This document shows positions 51,885 to 60,750 of a stretch of 64,000 nt of DNA, piece after piece (position 1 is the first letter of the stretch; each line of letters opens with the position of its first letter). Under the pieces are notes generated by a model. That model searched no databases. It was given only the letters and a program-made list of their open reading frames with translations, and was not told where the DNA came from. A program made the translations under genes and the position numbers. The DNA is from Gari tellinella. Taxonomy: Eukaryota > Mollusca > Bivalvia > Cardiida > Psammobiidae. The stretch covers positions 88,098,198-88,162,197 of the forward strand of contig OV277859.1 of assembly GCA_922989275.2 (NCBI GenBank). Reading direction: 5' to 3'.

Positions 51885-52070
51885 TTAAATGAACAATTCC
51901 AGTTTCTAGTCAAAGCTAGTCCATGTTTGACTATTTAGAGTCGGCTCTTATAATATGTTGCAAAATGACAAGCAGCGAAAACCAGCTTAGAGGGCTCCTT
52001 AAGGAGCCCTTTGAGCTGGATCTTCATTGTTTGTATAGGACAGATATACCATTCACAGGTGAAATGTTTG
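51885..52070 (-). mobile_element. C-family element, partial
   Basis: AAATGAACAATTCCAGTTTC, ACAAGCAGCGAAAACCAGCT, apex GGGCTCCTTAAGGAGCCC, TTTGAGCTGGATCTTCATTG and GTATAGGACAGATATACC in reverse C order. CAGCTTAGAG on one arm pairs with TTTGAGCTGG on the other, replacing CTGATCAGAG. Confidence 0.65.
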
Positions 52071-52142
52071 TTAGAGTGATGATCATTATAATAGTCTCTC
52101 GGGTTCTAATAGTTAGGCTCTGTATAGTTGCTTAAACTTAGT

Positions 52143-52260
52143 ACAGTCAAACTTCGATAGCTCAATATCACTTTCGTCAAACCTACCTTACGTCTAAGTT
52201 AAAACATGACTAAGCCACATTTTATGGATATGGTCAAACTATCAAAATTCTACTTTTGAA
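52143..52260 (+). mobile_element. Degenerate E-family element
   Basis: TACAGTCAAACTTCGATAGC, AAGTTAAAACATGACTAAGC, CACATTTTATGGATATGG, CAAAATTCTACTTT: the right arm is largely eroded. Confidence 0.55.
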
Positions 52261-52344
52261 AATAGGGTAAACTTGCCATAAGCTTGTTCGAGCTAATTAT
52301 ACATGTACTCTTATATACGTTTTACAATACAAACAATTTACAGG

Positions 52345-52812
52345 TTTTGCGCCAGGGTATATGATGGAAATACATGTAGTTGTGCCAAGGTATATAATGG
52401 AAACACATGTAGTTGCGCCAAGGTATATAATGGAAATACATGTAGTTGCGCCAAGGTATATAATGGAAATACATGTAGTTGCACCAAGGTATATAATGGA
52501 AATACATGTAGTTGCACCAAGGTATATAATGGAAATACATGTAGTTGCGCCAAGGTATATAATGGAAATACATGTAGTTGCACCAAGGTATATAATGGAA
52601 ATACATGTAGTTGCACCAAGGTAAATAATGGAAATACATGTAGTTGCACCAAGGTATATAATGGAAATACATGTATTTGCACCAAGGTATATAATGGAAA
52701 TACATGTAGTTGCACCAAGGTATATAATGGAAATACATGTAGTTGCGCCAAGGTATGTAATGGAAATACATGTAGTTGCACCAAGGTATATAATGGAAAT
52801 ACATGTAGTGTT
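52345..52812. repeat. 33-bp minisatellite, about 14-15 copies
   Basis: The unit reads GTATATAATGGAAATACATG followed by TAGTTGCACCAAG, with G/A variation at one CG site (GCGCC or GCACC). The unit is a multiple of three and lacks stops in several frames. This gives long open frames on both strands, one encoding an 11-residue YNGNTCSC-type repeat. I regard these as repeat artefacts unless expression is shown. Confidence 0.9.
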
Positions 52813-53137
52813 TCATTGTGTGTGAGAGTTTACGTGATTGCGAGTATGTGCATGTTCATTTGCCTTTAACTATGTATAATCTAAACATGTTTCCAAATGT
52901 TAACAAGTTGTACTCTGAATTAACTTATCTTACATTCTTAACCAGTCTTATCTATATAGTTGCATGGTGACGAGGGCTTCTGATGAAACTCTCTAATCTC
53001 ATGTGCAGTATTGTCTTTGTTTTACTGCAGGTATAGTTATGTACTAAGTTCTAATTTTTACAGTAGATTCATTGTGCCTTTCTGTGAATATATGTACATT
53101 AGGTTGAGGGCCTCAATGGAGATCAGTTGCTTGTCTT
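52813..53137. other. No gene seen
   Basis: Unrecognised spacer between minisatellite and microsatellite. Confidence 0.35.
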
Positions 53138-53322
53138 TATTATTATTAGTAGTAGTAGTGGTGGTAGTAGTAGTGGTGGTAGTAGTAGAGGTAGTAGTAG
53201 TAGTAGTAGTATAAGTAGTTGTAGTAATAGTAGTAGTAGTAGTATAAAAGTAGTAGAGGTAGTGATAGTAACGGCAGCAGCAGTAGTAGTAGTAGTGAGG
53301 TAGTAGTAGTAACGGCAGCAGC

Positions 53323-53377
<55 letters not shown>

Positions 53378-53410
53378 TCAGTAGTAGCAGTAGCAGTAGC
53401 AGTAGCAGTC
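53138..53410. repeat. TAG/AGT trinucleotide microsatellite, interrupted
   Basis: Long AGTAGTAGT runs (pure at about 53315-53376) with GTGGTAGTAG, GGCAGCAGCAG and AGCAGTAGC variants. Two similar blocks with AACGGCAGCAGCAGTAG at about 53269 and 53310 suggest an internal duplication. Confidence 0.9.
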
Positions 53411-53758
53411 GTAAATGGATTGTTACTATAATTATTATTAATTATTATTATAATGCGGTTCGACTACACTCGGAACATAAAACGAAACTTAATCACTGTG
53501 AAGGTTTGTGAAGCTTAGTTTTTATTGTCGGTTAGATCTAAGATTAATGACTGGAAACAGTTTGTTATCACATTGACCAGTTTAATACAACTTTTGACCT
53601 CAATGACACAGAGCTCAACAGTATAAATAGGCAATATAGAATAAACGTTTAAATATACTTTATTCAAAAGTTCGGCTGTCATGCATCGTATCTTATGTTG
53701 AATTAACCATATCTAGGTCGAGGAGCACATATCATATACTCGTACTGTGGCGAAGACG
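53411..53758. other. No gene seen
   Basis: A short ATT-rich run lies at 53427-53450; otherwise unrecognised. Confidence 0.35.
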
Positions 53759-54008
53759 TACAGTGGAGAATCTGTTATTCTTTCCCGTTTAAACGCAAAC
53801 GTACGCAAACGCAAAGCGCTAAAACGTAGAAAAGAACAACTTTTGGACAATTCTGATATTTCATGTTTACCTTGGTGGCAAACAGTTTGGAGCCTGATCA
53901 GACGCCGGGTTACCCGGCGTCTGATCTGGCTCCAAACTGTTTGCACTGCAAATAATAGTTTTAGCGTAAACGCGTTTATTGGGAAAGAATAACAGATTCT
54001 CCACTGTA
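53759..54008 (-). mobile_element. B-family element, intact, 250 bp
   Basis: Ends TACAGTGGAGAATCTGTTAT and AACAGATTCTCCACTGTA; hairpin apex CGGGTTACCCGG; CGCAAACGTACGCAAACGCA on the left. It abuts an older B copy on its right. Confidence 0.9.
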
Positions 54009-54224
54009 ATTCTTTCCCATTAAAATGCGTTAATGCTAAAATCATCATTTCATAGCAAACAGTTTGGAGTCAGATCAGCGCCGGGTAGCCCGGCGTCTGA
54101 TCAGGCCCCAGACTCTTTTTCACTCAGATTAAAATGCAAAATAACATTATTCTCCGCATTTCTTTGAATTGTGCTTGCGTTCCGTGCCGTTTAAATGGGA
54201 ATTAATAACACCTTTTCCACTGTA
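54009..54224 (+). mobile_element. Older B-family element lacking the left terminus
   Basis: ATTCTTTCCCATTAAAATGC, hairpin CAAACAGTTTGGAGTCAGAT (GCGCCGGGTAGCCCGGCGTC) and GTTTAAATGGGAATTAATAA, ending TTTTCCACTGTA. The neighbouring B element sits exactly where its left terminus should be. Confidence 0.75.
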
Positions 54225-54660
54225 TGTCGTAAAAATGACTAAATGCTCAGTGTGTTTCTTTGGAGTCGGATGCCGCCCTGTCTGTGTCTATATTGTTATG
54301 CTGTTAGTAAATAATTGTTAGGTCACATTCAGCCAAGTTTTACTAATGACGTGTCACTTCTTGGATATACTTTTACCTCCCATTGACTGCTTGTTGTGGT
54401 CTCTCTACCGATTTGTTGACTCTCAAATTACCAAAAATGTCTTACAAAATGAATGAAGGTAATTTATTTAAATAGGTGTGGTTCTAACACTAGATCTATA
54501 TGGGTTGTATATTGTGAAATTTTCATTCATAAGTATAAATTTCATTCATAATGTAAAGAGGTTATCACTTTTGAATTTTGACCGCAAACTGTTCATTGAC
54601 ATACCTCAAAAATACAAATAAATCCCGACGTTGCGCCCACTATAAATGATTTATTTCAGT
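54225..54660. other. No gene seen
   Basis: A direct repeat TTTCATTCATAAGTATAAAT / TTTCATTCATAATG lies near 54520-54555. Otherwise unrecognised. Confidence 0.35.
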
Positions 54661-54753
54661 GTGAAAACATATGTATCGTTTAACTTTTATCATGATGTAA
54701 GCTACCATATCCTGGTAGCTTCCTTCATGATTAAGTTTAAACGATACTTCACT
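54661..54753. repeat. Short foldback
   Basis: GTGAAAACATATGTATCGTT and TAACTTTTATCATGA pair with TCATGATTAAGTTTAAACGA and TACTTCAC; the inner apex is AGCTACCATATCCTGGTAGCT. Confidence 0.7.
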
Positions 54754-54943
54754 TGACTTTATCTTCGGAATTTAAACTATTAACAAGCTTACCACACGTT
54801 CACTTGCAAAATAATACGTTTATAGTTATTTGAATATCATTTCGGAAAGGCTTTCTTGATAATACAATTTTGTCATTTCCGACTGCCTTTGACTTCTTAA
54901 AGTCATTCAAAAGCGTGTTTATTATAGATTCCGAAACTTATTA

Positions 54944-55233
54944 ACAGTGATCCCTTCCTACTACGGTCTTCCCAACAACGATTTCCTCCTTATAACGACA
55001 ATTGTTGCTGATCCCGAAACAAGAAATAATTCCAACCTTTTTACGTATGCAATGTCTAATGCTTTACATTTTCTTTTGCTGTTTTACTCAAAGTCACATT
55101 TTGGACATTTTGACAGAAAAAAGACATAATGAAGCTGTTTGCAAATGTAAGCCGATTCACCTCCCCATATCGACTCCCTCCGAACAAAGCATACGTGTGT
55201 TGTCTCCCATTTGGTGTCGTTGTAGAGAGGGAA
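54944..55233 (-). mobile_element. F-family TA element, hairpin deleted
   Basis: AACAGTGATCCCTTCCTACT on the left, GTTGTAGAGAGGGAACGCTG and TA on the right. Between GACAGAAAAAAGACATAATG and CTGTTTGCAAATGTAAGCCG only the last bases of module I remain. Confidence 0.65.
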
Positions 55234-55311
55234 CGCTGTAGTGAGCATGAGAAAAATATGCGACATCCATGTAACCAGTTGTAAAAAGAAAAATACGACC
55301 AGACAATTATT

Positions 55312-55558
55312 TTAACCCTTTCACCGCCAAATTATTTTTGAGGTTTTTACCCCTACACCGTTATTGTGTCGTCTGCTTCAATATTATTGTCTGCAATATC
55401 ATTTCAAAGTTAGAATTAAGAGAGTATGACATATGAAATATCGAAACGGGTGTCAAACAGTTTTGATCCTGATCAGACGCCGCGTAACGCGGCGTCTGAT
55501 CAGGATCAAAACTGTTTGCAAATTCGACTTTAGGCGATTCTGGCGGTGAAAGGGTTAA
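55312..55558 (-). mobile_element. P1 element, 247 bp, perfect hairpin
   Basis: Ends TTAACCCTTTCACCGCCAAA and GGCGGTGAAAGGGTTAA. Module I at 55453-55520 has CAAACAGTTTTGATCCTGAT and ATCAGGATCAAAACTG, apex CGCGTAACGCG. Nearly identical to 9016-9262. Confidence 0.9.
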
Positions 55559-55602
55559 CCCGGGACCACTCGCTTCAGGACGAGTGCTCTACCTCCTACA
55601 GT
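55559..55602 (-). tRNA. tRNA-like fragment next to a P1 element
   Basis: The minus strand reads GTAGGAGGTAGAGCACTCG, TCCTGAAGCGAGTGGTCC and CGGGTT, resembling D and anticodon arms running into box B. It stops where P1 begins. The corresponding 3' part is not seen on the other side. A SINE or tRNA remnant; not functional. Confidence 0.4.
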
Positions 55603-56558
55603 ACGGATTTGTTTAAAAAATAAATCTGTTGAAACGAAATTTACAGGGTTTTAAGCGAAAAATGCATTATGGATTGTTTTTAACTTTTTTGCAAGCCCAA
55701 AGCTCAACAGTTCAGTATACATGTATTCTTAAATGGGCCAAAAATCATTTTCATTGGCACTTCCAGTTCTTTTCAAATGAAAAGTTTGAGCACGGATTTA
55801 TACTTGTTGTAATCTAAATGGCACACAGTTTGGAGTCTGATTAACCCTGTACTGTTTGCAATGTTTGTAGACATTTAGAGGCGTTTATTTCGAAAACAAA
55901 CTTCAATCTAACGGTATAACTTTTATCTTTATTTTACAAAAGTTCAAAAGAAATCTTGCTTTCGAAGTGGACTCTCTGCTTTACTGCCATCTGGATTTAT
56001 CATCAAATAAGCGCAATCTGATTTGTCGTTACAGACAGATTTACTTCAATTTGAAATAATTGCTTTGATTTTGGAATTGGATCATTCTTTTCTATATTTG
56101 CAGATATCATATCTTATATGAGTAACAAACAGTTTGATTTCTGGACAGCTGCAATTACTCAGCGGGACTAAAACTGTATTCAAATGTCAACAAAATCTCG
56201 TTTTCTCCATTTATGATGGGAGTAAGCAGTGAAATGACTCCCTATTTCGCACTACCGTACACCGTGTTATTAGGTAAAACCACTACAAGTCGAGACAACA
56301 TCCCTACGAAAACTCATTTCCTGGGCAAAGAAATCTCATTTGACGGTCTACATAATCCGCCATCATTAATATGACACCAAAAGGCTATTGCATGCGTGGA
56401 TCCAGAGGGACGGCAGGTTTCGGATCCACAATGAAACTTTGGCAAAATATGTTTATCGGATATGTTCGGATGGGCGGCTATTGGGTCTTTAGAGTCCTAT
56501 ATTCCATAGTTAAGAGTGCAAATTGCCTATATCAAACTGTATAAAAGCAGGTTATAGC
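55603..56558. other. No gene; eroded hairpin pieces
   Basis: Decayed module I arms near 55820-55862 (CACACAGTTTGGAGTCTGAT, ACTGTTTGCAATG) and 56128-56190 (AACAAACAGTTTGATTTCTG). The frame 55629-55817 is unrecognised. Confidence 0.4.
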
Positions 56559-56808
56559 TTAACTCTTTCATCTCAATGACGCTTGCAAGCGCGTTTTCAA
56601 ACAGTTTGGATCCTGATCAGACGCCGCGTTACTGATCTGGATTCAAACTGTTTAACACTCGTATCGATATTATTTTAGTCATACTACTGTATTGCTACAT
56701 TGAATCTTACTTTGGAACGATCTTGCAAACAACAAAATTGAAGCAGACGATAATGAAACGGTGAAGGGGTAAAAAAACTCACGGACAAATTGATAGTGAA
56801 AGGGTTAA
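56559..56808 (+). mobile_element. P1 element, 250 bp, apex-truncated hairpin
   Basis: Ends TTAACTCTTTCATCTCAATG and GTGAAAGGGTTAA. CAGACGCCGCGTTAC joins directly to TGATCTGGATTCAAACTG. The right half GAAGCAGACGATAATGAAAC is intact. Confidence 0.8.
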
Positions 56809-56811
56809 ATC

Positions 56812-56886
56812 CAGATGAAAGTTAAGCAGAAAATCCCTATAGGAGTTGTCTGCTTTATTGACATTTCTTTAAGCTGCATTTTGTAT
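56812..56886 (+). mobile_element. D-family fragment with module II
   Basis: AAGTTAAGCAGAAAATCCCT and AGGAGTTGTCTGCTTTATTG, followed by TTTCTTTAAGCTGC. No ends. Confidence 0.5.
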
Positions 56887-57104
56887 TTAACTCATTCACT
56901 AAAGTGACGTCATCAATTTTAAACAACTGTCGTCTGCTTTTATTTCTCAAATTTAAACTTTTGGTATTTTGACTTTAATTAGGAATGCTAAGATCAGTAT
57001 GAAACAGTTTGAATCCTGATCAGACGCCGCGTTGCTCGGTGTCTGATCAGGATCCAAACTGTTTGCAAATAGCTCTTGTACTCGGGGGAAAGTAGTGAAG
57101 GGTT
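56887..57104 (+). mobile_element. P1b element
   Basis: Left end TTAACTCATTCACTAAAGTG, right GAAAGTAGTGAAGGGTT. ACAACTGTCGTCTGCTTTTA inside. Hairpin CAGTTTGAATCCTGATCAGA and CTGATCAGGATCCAAACTG with apex GCGTTGCTCGG. It is an uninterrupted comparator for the split copy at 30191-30826. Confidence 0.75.
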
Positions 57105-57133
57105 GAGCACAAACCATGAGTATTCATTTGTGG

Positions 57134-57378
57134 TACAGTGGAGAAGGCGTTATTCTTTCCCGTTTAAATGCAAACGAAACGCATTGCACTAAAATGTCGA
57201 AAAAAACAAATTTTTGACAAATCTGACTTCTCAATTTAATCTGAGTGGCAAACAGTTTGAAGCCTGATCAGACACAAGGTTGTACGGCGTCTGATCAGGT
57301 TCCAAACTGTTTGCAATGGAAATAATAGTTTTAGCGTAAACGCGTTAATTGGGATATAATAACGTCTTCTCCTCTGTA
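57134..57378 (-). mobile_element. B-family element, 245 bp, older
   Basis: Ends TACAGTGGAGAAGGCGTTAT and AACGTCTTCTCCTCTGTA. Hairpin CAAACAGTTTGAAGCCTGAT and GATCAGGTTCCAAACTG with eroded apex AAGGTTGTACGG. The family-specific stem mismatch is absent (GAAGCCTGATC against GATCAGGTTCC). Confidence 0.8.
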
Positions 57379-57657
57379 TGTACGAAGTATGTGGAAGTGT
57401 ACATGTAGTTTTTCGTTTTTTGCAGATTCTTCTGCGGAAGAAAGGGAATTTGGTTCTGTCGCCCCCTTAGAAAAGTAGCTGGATCAGCAAATGTTTTAGT
57501 TTTTGTACCTTTTTGGCAAATATAACAACACGCAAATTCAGTGGTAGATCTAATTGGGTTTTTATTAGTATCGAATATCTTTGTAGATCATAAGTTATCC
57601 TCAACATGTATGACACAAACTAATTCATTTTTGTTCATCGTCTTTCTCATAGTTAGT
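57379..57657. other. No gene seen
   Basis: Unrecognised. Confidence 0.35.
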
Positions 57658-57893
57658 TTAACCCTTTCATAATCAAATTATTTGGGAAAGTTTTAACCCT
57701 CCACCGCTTCATTGTCGCCTGCGTCAATTTTGTTGTTCGAGGACACGTTTCAAACTTAGATTTAAGATTGTATTACTTAAATTAATATCGATAATAGTGT
57801 CAAACAGTTTGGGTCCTGAGCAGATGCCGCGTTACGCGGACCCAAACTGTTTGCAAACGCGCTTTAAAGCGTCATTGAGAGTGAAAGGGTTAA
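57658..57893 (-). mobile_element. P1 element with internal hairpin deletion
   Basis: Ends TTAACCCTTTCATAATCAAA and GAGAGTGAAAGGGTTAA. Hairpin reads CAAACAGTTTGGGTCCTGAG, CAGATGCCGCGTTACGCG, then GACCCAAACTG: the inner part of the second arm (GCGTCTGATCAG) is deleted after the apex. Confidence 0.8.
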
Positions 57894-57959
57894 ACATATT
57901 GTATTGCCATAAAGTCTCTGTCATAAGGTTTTGTTTTGATTGATACAAAAATGTCCAAT

Positions 57960-58120
57960 TATTACATCGAGTCCACTTAACAATGCTTTAAGCAGATCGG
58001 TAGTAAAGCGGAAAAGCACATGATTTCTGCTTTGCTGCCAAATCCGCTTTTTAAGCAGCAGCCTGCCGTTCGTATCCTAACTGTTACTATATTTGTTCGT
58101 AGGTTAACGCGATTATACTG
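57960..58120 (+). mobile_element. Degenerate D1-like element
   Basis: AGTCCACTTAACAATGCTTT, GTAGTAAAGCGGAAAAGCAC and ATTTCTGCTTTGCTGCC form a decayed module II; AACGCGATTATACTGTA lies on the right. Confidence 0.5.
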
Positions 58121-58345
58121 TAGTGCTTTAGCTTCAGACAGTGCTTACAGTAGATGTCATTAGCAATCTGATTATTGCATTTCTATGGAAACAATCATAT
58201 TTGGATTAAAGCAATTTCAGTGAGTGTTGTTTAGTCAACCTATTCATGCCTTGACATTGTAATGAACTCTGCCAATGTACTTGCTGGAAGATTACAGTAT
58301 AGATAAACAATGTTGATGTAAAGACACTGTATATTTTTTTCCAAA

Positions 58346-58595
58346 TACAGTGGAGAATCTGTTATTCTTTCCCAATAAACGCGTTTACGCTAAAACTATT
58401 ATTTGCAGTGCAAACAGTTTGGAGCCAGATCAGACGCCGGGTAACCCGGCGTCTGATCAGGCTCCAAACTGTTTGCCACCAAGATAAACAAGAATTATCA
58501 GAATTGTCCAAAAGTTTTTCTTTTCTACGTTTTAGTGCTTTGCGTTTGCGTACGTTTGCGTTTAAACGGGAAAGAATAACAGATTCTCCACTGTA
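58346..58595 (+). mobile_element. B-family element, intact, 250 bp
   Basis: Ends TACAGTGGAGAATCTGTTAT and AACAGATTCTCCACTGTA; apex CGGGTAACCCG; differs from 9907-10156 at only a few positions (for example AACAAGAATTATCAG). Confidence 0.9.
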
Positions 58596-59114
58596 GCACA
58601 TCATTCCATATGAAATAGCAAACAGTACAGACACTGATGAGACGTCACTACAAAGATTGCTAATGTCTAGTTTTGGGACGACAGGCAATGATCAATGGGT
58701 TAAAACGAGACAGCTTGTAATATTTAATGTATTAAGGAAGTGCAAAAATGAGAATTCAAATGAGTAATGTTTTACTACAAATCAAATTAAAACTAACCAC
58801 AGTAACACCATGGTCTATGAAAGCATTTGTGACCAGATAAATAATCGAAATTATGCGATCAAGAGAAGGTCATTAGGTTTTTTATGGACTCTGATTCATA
58901 ACCCTTAATTCTCTGTGCTCTGTCCCTTTTTGTTTCACCATGAAATTATCATTTAACTTTCAAGCACGAATAGATAGACTATTTTGACTGAAGAGATCGG
59001 TGCAAAATCAGTCGCCTAAGGCATTACCCATGATTGTATATATAGGGAGTTTTATGCATTGATTTCGTTGTTACATGTATCTGACTGAGACTGACAGTGG
59101 GGCTGTAAGAGAGA
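58596..59114. other. No gene seen
   Basis: Decayed hairpin arm near 58617-58640 (GCAAACAGTACAGACACTGA). Otherwise unrecognised. Confidence 0.35.
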
Positions 59115-59215
59115 ATTTAATGTATAATATTATTTTATTATTTATTTTTATTGTACCAGATTTATATAGCGCTCTTTTCACGCAGGGGCTGTGCGTTCAA
59201 TATCGCTTCACAATG
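59115..59215 (-). mobile_element. SINE-like 3'-tail fragment (reverse)
   Basis: TATTATTTTATTATTTATTT, TTGTACCAGATTTATATAGC, GCTCTTTTCACGCAGGGGCT and GTGCGTTCAATATCGCTTCA are the reverse complement of the tail at 45355-45440. Confidence 0.55.
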
Positions 59216-59321
59216 AACTTACAAAGCGAGAAAAGACAAATAACTACAATTAGTTCTAAAATAAACATGAATAAACATACAAAAGATACAGTAGACAACC
59301 CTCAAAACGGCCAACAAAATA

Positions 59322-59580
59322 TACAGTAGAGAAGACGTTATTTCACGTTTCAACGCAAACGAAACGCAAACACAATGCACTAAACTATAGAAATTACAAA
59401 AGTATTTTTCTTTAATTATCAAACTATCCATTTTAATCTTAGAGGCAAACAGTTTGGAGCCAGATCAGACGCCGGGTTACCCGGCGTCTGATCTGGCTCC
59501 AAACTGTTTGCGATGGAAATAGATGTACTCGTTTTTAGCATAAACGCGTTTATTTGGTAATATAACGTAATCTCCATTAT
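59322..59580 (-). mobile_element. B-family element
   Basis: Left TACAGTAGAGAAGACGTTAT; right TAACGTAATCTCCATTATA is eroded. Hairpin at about 59444-59512 is nearly perfect (GGCAAACAGTTTGGAGCCAG, GATCTGGCTCCAAACTG, apex CGGGTTACCCGG). Here the stem mismatch is absent because both sides read GAGCCAGATC / GATCTGGCTC. Confidence 0.75.
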
Positions 59581-59822
59581 ATACCGGCATGGACATGCTC
59601 TAAACATGGTTCACTATACTATAGGTCACGAAAGCCCCCTGCATGTCACTATTGTCAGATACATATTTTGCCAAAAGCATGTTTTGTGAAATATGAAACA
59701 ATACAGTATTTTATGCCAAAACAATTATGCTCGCATGATGGGGTTGACAGTACTATGACTTGTAAACACTTTGAAGATTAAGCAATGAAACATTTGATAA
59801 ATGGCGTGTAATATGTTTAGAT

Positions 59823-60005
59823 ACAGTGGGAGAAGACATTATTATTTCCGGTTTAAACGAAACTAAACGCAATGAACTATAATGTAAAAATTGACAACTT
59901 TTCAATTTTTTGTCGATTTTTTTAATCTGAGTTGCAAACAATTTGGAGCTGATTAGACGCCGAGTTACTGTTTGATTTTAACACAAATGCGCTTATTGGA
60001 AAAAT
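59823..60005 (-). mobile_element. Degenerate B-family element
   Basis: TACAGTGGGAGAAGACATTA, CCGGTTTAAACGAAAC, GCAAACAATTTGGAGCTGAT and AACACAAATGCGCTTATTGG. The hairpin is truncated at the apex (GACGCCGAGTTACTG). Confidence 0.6.
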
Positions 60006-60104
60006 AAAATACATAATAATCAGATTTGAAAACTTATTACATAACAAATTTTGACGCAGATTTGCATATAGTTATGGCAGGATAACGGTTACAAGAACTT
60101 TCCA

Positions 60105-60293
60105 AATACAGTAAGCCTGTCTATATCATCCGTCATTGTACCTGTGCAGAGAACTTTTGTCCTATACAAACAGTGTAGACCCTCATCAAATGGCTCCTGA
60201 ATGTGTCCTGTGATCGGAGTGATCGGTCTGTGATCGGAGTCTGCATTGTTTGCCAGTTTGCAATATATTGCAGAAAACAACACTGAATAGTCA
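60105..60293 (+). mobile_element. Degenerate C-family element
   Basis: GTACCTGTGCAGAGAACTTT, ATACAAACAGTGTAGACCCT, a duplicated GTGATCGGAGT near 60215-60235, GTCTGCATTGTTTGCC and GAAAACAACACTGAATAGTC. It adjoins a G element. Confidence 0.55.
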
Positions 60294-60523
60294 ATAACCC
60301 AATTGTGCCTATAGCGTCCTATGAAAGGGACATAGGCAAACAGTGTAGACTCTGATCAGACGCCGCATATTGCGGCGTCTGATCGGAGTCTACAGTGTTT
60401 GCTGATACAAATTTTAATATAAAACAAAACAAAAATTTAGACCAGGTACCCCTTATTTAAAATATGGACATATCCAATCATAATTATAAGCATGGAAGAA
60501 TCCACTGGGCGCAAATGGGTTAA
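60294..60523 (+). mobile_element. G-family TTAA element with near-perfect hairpin
   Basis: Left ATAACCCAATTGTGCCTA, right GGGCGCAAATGGGTTAA. Hairpin at 60337-60404: GCAAACAGTGTAGACTCTGA and GATCGGAGTCTACAGTGT with apex CGCATATTGCG. The inner GATCAGACGCCGC is module I; the outer arm resembles the C hairpin. Confidence 0.8.
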
Positions 60524-60750
60524 TGGACTACACGTTAATGGGAGATATTTCAGTGTGAACAAGTTAAAATAAGATACTTCCTGTTTTAATACCATCGAAA
60601 TAGATCTATGGCCGATTATACCGACAGTTCTAGTAATGACGGAACTCTACTGCAGTAGTGCCATACATAAAAAGAACCAAATAAACAAACAATAAACACC
60701 TTGTGTAGTTTATATGAGCATCGTAAGTATGTGTTCTAATAAACACCCAC
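60524..60750. other. No gene seen
   Basis: Unrecognised. Confidence 0.35.

Noticed and set aside
52322..52816. Minus-strand tyrosine/histidine-rich repeat protein frames (164 and 148 codons)
   Set aside because: They are other frames of the 33-bp minisatellite and have no independent support.
53011..53214. Plus-strand frame ending in a valine run
   Set aside because: The valine run is the GTA microsatellite translated; no gene evidence.
9302..58688. Recurring short frames with a peptide like QTVWSQIRRRVTRRL
   Set aside because: They occur on both strands and only within B elements. The peptide is the translation of the hairpin arms and apex, so it is a repeat artefact rather than a conserved small protein.
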